NCBI GenBank assembly: GCA_900549715.1
Contig: URPK01000017.1
Span: 1-24,733, forward strand
DNA from: an uncultured Collinsella sp.
GTDB lineage: Bacteria; Actinomycetota; Coriobacteriia; Coriobacteriales; Coriobacteriaceae
Reading direction: 5' to 3'
Length of the DNA: 24,733 nucleotides
Below are positions 21,086-24,733 of this stretch, piece by piece. The translations under genes were made by a program, and so were the position numbers. The notes beneath the pieces were generated by a model that worked only from the letters and a program-made list of their open reading frames with translations, had not been told where the DNA came from and made no database searches. The stretch's first letter is position 1. Every line of letters starts with the position of its first letter.

Positions 21086-22989
21086 TAGCAGCCCTCCTCT
21101 CGCGCGACCGTCTTGGATTTAGCAATGTCCGCGACGTTAGAAGGACCGTCTGAGCGACCGATCAGCAAATCTGTCAGCTCGTCGGCCAGCGACTCAACCG
21201 TATAGAGCCCGCCGCAACGCAGCGGCACGCCCGCTTCCGCGAGCGCCGACGCCATGCGCTGGGCGGCGGGAACGCCCAAGCCGATCGACTTGAGCTCATC
21301 GGCATGTGCAAACACCTGCGCGGGGGTTCCCTCGGCAAACACCGCACCTTCGTTCATCACGACGATGCGGTCGCAGCAGTTGGCCAGGTCATCCATACTA
21401 TGCGAAACCATGACGACGGTCAGGCCCCCATGGTGAAGTCGATCGATGAGCTCCAGGAAATCACTGCGCGCCGCCGGATCGAGCCCCGCCATGGGCTCAT
21501 CGAGTACCAGGACCTCGGGCTCCATGGCAAGCACGCCGGCAAACGCCACGCGCCGCTGTTGGCCACCCGAAAGCTCAAAGGGACTCTTGTCGCCCACCGT
21601 GGCCAAGTCGAGGCCCACGCGCGCGAGCGATGACTCAACGCGGCGCGCGGCCTCGGCCTGCGACAAGCCAAGGTTGTGCGGGCCAAACGCCACGTCCTGC
21701 GTCACGGTTTCGGCAAACAGCTGACGCTCGGGATATTGAAACACCACGCCGACCTTGGCCTTAACCGCGGCGGCATCTTTCTTGTTTGCCAGGTCGAGCC
21801 CCAACGCGTAAACGGAACCCTCCTGGGGGCGAATCAAACCGTTGAGATGCTGGACCAGCGTCGACTTACCCGAACCGGTATGACCTGCTAAGCCCAGGAA
21901 CTCGCCGCGACGCACCGTCAGCGATACATCGCGCAGCGCCCACGGGCTGCTGGGGTCGTTTCCCCAGAGAGCCTGTTTGCTCGATTTGCCCGCAACGGCC
22001 GAGCGCTTATGCCAGCGGCGACGCTCGCGCGGACTGAGCGAATAACTGTACGAAACATGGGATAGCTCGATGACGGGCTCCGACGCGTTGCCCTCGTTGT
22101 CTACCGGAACAGTGCCGTCAGCGATTTCCAACTGGGATGCGGAAGGCTGCCCCGCGGCGCCCGCCCCGCTCCGCTCGGTATAGGCCTGCGCAACCTCGGC
22201 AACCATATCCGCCTCGCGCACCTGCGCACAAACGGGCACGCCCTTCGCACGAAGCGCCTTACCCAGACAACACGACGCCGGCATGTCCAGGTTGAGCTGC
22301 GCAAGTTCGTCCGCCCGCGTCAAGATTTCCTCGGGCGTACCGAGCATGGCAACTCGCCCTGCCCGAAACACCGCGACACGATCGGCCTCGGCGGCCTCTT
22401 CCATAAAGTGCGTAATCATCACGATGGTCATGCCGCGAGCGTGCAACGCGTGGCAAGCCTTCATGAGGCCCTTGCGCCCACGCGGATCGAGCATCGAGGA
22501 AGCCTCGTCCAATATGAGCACGCGCGGTTCCATGGCGAGCACGCCGGCAAGCGCCACGCGCTGCTTTTGGCCACCCGAGAGCGCATGGGTCTCGTGGCGC
22601 TCAAAGCCCACCAGGCCCACGGCCTTCAGCACATCTCGCACACGCTGCGCGATCTGGGCCGATGGCACGCCCAAGTTTTCGGGACCAAAGGCAACATCGT
22701 CCTCGACAAGCGTCGCCACCAGCTGATCATCCGGGTTCTGGAACACCATGCCCGCAGTCGAGCGGATGTCGTAGACCAGCTCGGGATCGGACGCGTCCAT
22801 GCCGTTGACGCGCACCGTTCCCGTATCGGACTGCAGCAGCGCGTTCAAATGCTTGGCGAACGTCGACTTGCCCGACCCGTTTCCGCCGAGGATGCAGAAA
22901 AACTCGCCATCCTCGATGTTCAGATCGATGCCGTCGAGTGCCGGTGTGGCACCGTCATAGCTAAAGGAAACGCCCCGACACTCAATCAT
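21085..22989 (-). CDS. ecfA: Fused ECF transporter ATPase EcfA1-EcfA2
   Basis: One 634-residue polypeptide with two complete ABC ATPase domains that would normally be two proteins. Domain 1 has Walker A GGNGSGKST (35-43), Q-loop FQNPDDQ (83-89), signature LSGGQKQ (137-143), Walker B VLILDEASS (157-165) and switch His194. Domain 2 has Walker A GHTGSGKST (369-377), Q-loop FQYPERQ (417-423), signature LSGGQQR (473-479), Walker B VLVLDEP (493-499) and His530. The linker (about 215-305) is partly acidic, and domain 2 has an unusual basic insertion (about 319-349, RERRRWHKRS) before its first ATPase strand core. Start overlaps the S-component stop by four bases (ATGA). All ATPase motifs look intact, so it should power riboflavin import. 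Confidence 0.95.
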   Translation of the reverse strand: MIECRGVSFSYDGATPALDGIDLNIEDGEFFCILGGNGSGKSTFAKHLNALLQSDTGTVRVNGMDASDPELVYDIRSTAGMVFQNPDDQLVATLVEDDVAFGPENLGVPSAQIAQRVRDVLKAVGLVGFERHETHALSGGQKQRVALAGVLAMEPRVLILDEASSMLDPRGRKGLMKACHALHARGMTIVMITHFMEEAAEADRVAVFRAGRVAMLGTPEEILTRADELAQLNLDMPASCCLGKALRAKGVPVCAQVREADMVAEVAQAYTERSGAGAAGQPSASQLEIADGTVPVDNEGNASEPVIELSHVSYSYSLSPRERRRWHKRSAVAGKSSKQALWGNDPSSPWALRDVSLTVRRGEFLGLAGHTGSGKSTLVQHLNGLIRPQEGSVYALGLDLANKKDAAAVKAKVGVVFQYPERQLFAETVTQDVAFGPHNLGLSQAEAARRVESSLARVGLDLATVGDKSPFELSGGQQRRVAFAGVLAMEPEVLVLDEPMAGLDPAARSDFLELIDRLHHGGLTVVMVSHSMDDLANCCDRIVVMNEGAVFAEGTPAQVFAHADELKSIGLGVPAAQRMASALAEAGVPLRCGGLYTVESLADELTDLLIGRSDGPSNVADIAKSKTVAREEGC

Positions 22990-23576
22990 GCGCGGCCTTT
23001 GACCTGGTCCTTCTTGGGCGTAATGAGATTAGAGACCGCCTTGTACACCGCCAGCGTCAACACCGAGTTGAGCACGGTCTTGATGAGGTTGAACGGCAGC
23101 ACGGCAGGAATCATGAGCGGGGCGATCACATCGACCGAGCCATACCAGAACCAAACACCAATGGTAAGGTTTGCGACCATAGACAACGCCGTAGCGGCAA
23201 TGACGCCGAGCGCTAGGCCAATCACGGCACCCTTATAGGTATGCATCTTCTGGTAGACGATAGCCGCGGGCAGAATGTAGCCCAGCGTGGCAACCAGGTT
23301 CATAAGCGCGCCGACCCAGTCGCCCGTAGTGAGCGCATGGATAACGATCGCCATGGCGGCAACAGCAGTGCCGGCGCCAGGGCCATACGCAAAACCGCAC
23401 ACCATCGCCGGCACCAGCGACGGGTCATACGTCAAAAACGGCGCCGAGGGAAGGATGGGTAGCTGCACATACATAAACAACGCGCCCAAGGCACACATCA
23501 GCGCCATGGTAACGAGCTGTTTGGTGCTCCACCTATTCATGTTCTCAAAATGGATATGCTGCGACTGTTCAGACAT
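22986..23576 (-). CDS. ribU: ECF transporter S component, probable riboflavin-specific RibU
   Basis: The substrate-binding membrane subunit of an ECF transporter, 196 residues. After a hydrophilic start (MSEQSQHIHFENMNRWSTKQ) come about six hydrophobic helices. The pattern LTYDPSLVPAMVCGFAYGPGAGTAVA, together with the GALMNLVATLGYILPAAIVY segment, resembles RibU proteins. The FMN riboswitch directly upstream strongly supports riboflavin as substrate. Start at 23576 (MSEQ) is preferred because an earlier in-frame ATG at 23597 lies inside the riboswitch and AGGTGA sits about 6-7 nt before 23576. Other S components (for example for queuosine or folate) are less likely given the regulator. Confidence 0.88.
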   Translation of the reverse strand: MSEQSQHIHFENMNRWSTKQLVTMALMCALGALFMYVQLPILPSAPFLTYDPSLVPAMVCGFAYGPGAGTAVAAMAIVIHALTTGDWVGALMNLVATLGYILPAAIVYQKMHTYKGAVIGLALGVIAATALSMVANLTIGVWFWYGSVDVIAPLMIPAVLPFNLIKTVLNSVLTLAVYKAVSNLITPKKDQVKGRA

Positions 23577-23588
23577 AAGATCACCTGC

Positions 23589-23769
23589 CTCTTTCATCCG
23601 GACTCTAACCGTTGGTACTGGGATCTCACCAGTTCAGCCGGCATGCGAACCAACACACGCACGGGTCGCGGACTCATCGGCTCGGTCGCAGACGCCTCGC
23701 CTGCGCCACGGCACCCCTTTGGCACCGCCCGATTTACCGCCAGTGGGGAATTCCACCCCGCCCTGAAAC
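23589..23769 (-). ncRNA. FMN riboswitch (RFN element)
   Basis: The minus strand holds the RFN landmarks in order: TTTCAGGGCGGGGTG, GAATTCCCCACTGGCGGTAA, a variable stem, GAGTCCGCGACCC, GGTGAGATCCCAGTACCAACGG and finally AGAGTCCGGATGAAAGAG. The closing P1 helix joins GTTTC near 23769 with GAAAGAG near 23590. The S-component ribosome-binding site (AGGTGA) follows within a few bases and no terminator fits in between, so control of translation initiation is more likely than termination. FMN binding would shut off riboflavin uptake. Confidence 0.95.
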
Positions 23770-23779
23770 AGCACTTGCA

Positions 23780-23807
23780 AGTGTAGCACGAGCAATCGCT
23801 CGCGCAA
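23780..23807 (-). promoter_or_regulatory. Promoter of the riboflavin-uptake operon
   Basis: On the minus strand TTGCGC (23802-23807) and TACACT (23780-23785) are separated by 16 bp. The predicted transcript start near 23773 falls just before the first helix of the FMN riboswitch, as expected. Confidence 0.6.
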
Positions 23808-24299
23808 GTATGCCGAGGGTAATTTGTGGCGGGGATCAGTTGCCGCAACAACCACGTTCCCCACCCATCCCAAAGTAACGCGCCTTTCGCGGCAAAGCCG
23901 CGAAACAGCGACCGGGACACGTATTCCCAACAACCAAGTCCTCCGCCCACGCCGACCTCAAGGCCGTAAACGCAGGGGATCCGGGGGCGTGACGGGGCTT
24001 CTCTCCGGAACATTCCGCACTGATATTGTCTGTATTGAAGACGTCGATGATGCACCCGTATACCATTGACGTCGACACCATCAGATGCGGACCGCGCGGT
24101 GACCCCACATTCCGCTGGCGCCCACAGGGCTGCCCTCGTTTCCTGACATGTCCCGCGCGGGCCGCGGCGAGCCGAGACCGCCGCATGACCTAATAGGAGC
24201 ATGGAGCGATACCGCGGACCCGAACAACCGCATTCTATCGCGCCCCGTCAGTGTGCCGTCTGCCCGGTCCAGGCGAGCACGGAAAGAACGGAGCGAGAC
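23808..24299. other. Non-coding stretch between riboflavin operon and IS110 gene
   Basis: No credible gene was seen in these 492 bases. A small perfect hairpin (TTTCGCGGC, AAA loop, GCCGCGAAA) sits at 23885-23905. GACGTC recurs near 24039 and 24070. The right part (roughly 24080-24299), which is GC-rich like the transposase, probably contains the left end of the IS110 element and, if that branch is of IS621 type, its bridge-RNA region; the left boundary cannot be located from one copy. Confidence 0.4.
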
Positions 24300-24679
24300 A
24301 TGAGAACCGAATCGACACCCGGCGCCCGCGGGCCGGTCTTCTGCGGGGTCGACACCCACGCCGACTCGCACTGGCTGTGCGTCCTCGACTGGAGGGGCCG
24401 CAGGGTCCTGTCCCGCCAGTTCCCCGCCGACGCGGCGGGCTACGAGGCGCTCGCCGGGGCGATCGCGGCGGCCGGGGAGCCGGTCTGCGTCGCGATGGAG
24501 GGGACGTCGTCCTACGGGGCGGGCCTCACCAGGCACCTCGCGTCGCTGGGGATGCCCGTGCGCGAGGCGCTCTCCCCGGCGAGGACGCAGAGGAGGCGCC
24601 CGGGACAGGGAAAGTGCGACGAGGCGGACGCGGAGAGGGCCGCCCGCGCGGCGATGTCCGGCTCGAAGCTCGGGACCCC
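24300..24679 (+). pseudogene. IS110-family transposase, N-terminal part, truncated at window end
   Basis: The frame starts at ATG 24300-24302 with GGAG 6-7 nt upstream and encodes the DEDD (RuvC-like) catalytic domain of an IS110-family recombinase. CGVDTHADSHWL holds the first Asp, VAMEGTSSYGAGLTRHL holds the Glu, and QGKCDEADAERAARAAMSG holds the downstream Asp pair. It stops resembling the family after SGSKLGTP (about residue 126), exactly where the 54-bp AT-rich repeat begins; the open frame then runs into non-homologous residues to the window edge. It belongs to the GTxSYGAGL branch, unlike the fragment at the left end, so the two are not halves of one gene. Either it was broken by insertion of another element or the assembly joined it to a repeat. 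Confidence 0.85.
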
Positions 24680-24733
24680 TGTTAGCGTCAATATATTTTT
24701 CACCATTTTCACCAACGTATTTTCGCCAATCGC
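24680..24733. repeat. 54-bp terminal inverted repeat, right copy (probable mobile-element end)
   Basis: Perfect reverse complement of 2-55. The tip TGTTAGCGTC abuts the truncated IS110 gene and the element body would extend beyond the window. The bases next to the tip (GGACCCC) differ from those next to the left copy (TACTGTC), so the two ends do not show a shared target-site duplication and are likely two separate insertions. Confidence 0.75.

Noticed and set aside
24036..24075. Small gene or operator around the repeated GACGTC motifs
   Set aside because: GACGTC recurs but without symmetric flanks, start codon context or an open frame with plausible composition.
1..24733. Circular plasmid or phage suggested by matching ends
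   Set aside because: The ends match in inverted, not direct, orientation, so they do not close a circle. The content is chromosomal housekeeping.
1..24733. The two IS110 fragments as halves of one gene split across the window ends
   Set aside because: The right fragment belongs to the GTxSYGAGL branch and the left to the TPVWVPxPE branch, and the junction flanks share no duplication; they look like different elements.

Overview
The window looks like a chromosomal segment of a high-GC, gut-type actinobacterium of the class Coriobacteriia, most likely Collinsella or a close relative. This is inferred from codon use, protein sequences and gene content; no search was run. Core genes are moderately GC-rich. 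The two ends carry more GC-rich IS110-family transposase fragments, each cut off at the same 54-bp AT-rich sequence in inverted orientation (2-55 and 24680-24733). These ends look like the tip of a multi-copy mobile element at which the assembly stopped.

Apart from the transposase fragments and one tRNA, every recognised gene is on the minus strand. Read in the direction of transcription (right to left) they are: (1) a riboflavin-uptake operon with an FMN riboswitch, an EcfS/RibU-like S component, a fused double EcfA ATPase and EcfT, followed closely by two FMN-binding split-barrel proteins (23.8-19.3 kb); (2) the arginine/ornithine cluster argC-argJ-argB-argD, with a tandem ArgR-type operator in front of argC (19.2-14.2 kb); (3) tRNA-Val(UAC) on the plus strand, followed by a tandem duplication of its 3' end and terminator and by an AT-rich element with terminal inverted repeats (13.5-14.1 kb); (4) asnB; (5) a wall and nucleotide-housekeeping run of murE-like ligase, HAD phosphatase, murI, rph, rdgB and dtd (11.3-5.8 kb); (6) veg-ispE; (7) tRNA-Pro(CGG), tatA, greA and lysS (4.4-1.3 kb).

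The modules make biological sense. MurI supplies D-glutamate and the MurE-like ligase adds the third residue of the peptidoglycan stem. Its specificity motif lacks the diaminopimelate-type arginine, which points to lysine or ornithine, and the arg genes make ornithine. The riboflavin operon couples vitamin uptake with candidate flavoproteins. LysRS carries an extra C-terminal tRNA-binding domain.

The strongest leads are the flavin operon including the two split-barrel proteins, the tandem tRNA-Val repeat with the neighbouring inverted-repeat element, the tandem ARG boxes, the inverted repeat inside the tatA promoter, the LysRS fusion, and the mobile-element boundaries. No CRISPR array, prophage or obvious defence system was seen.
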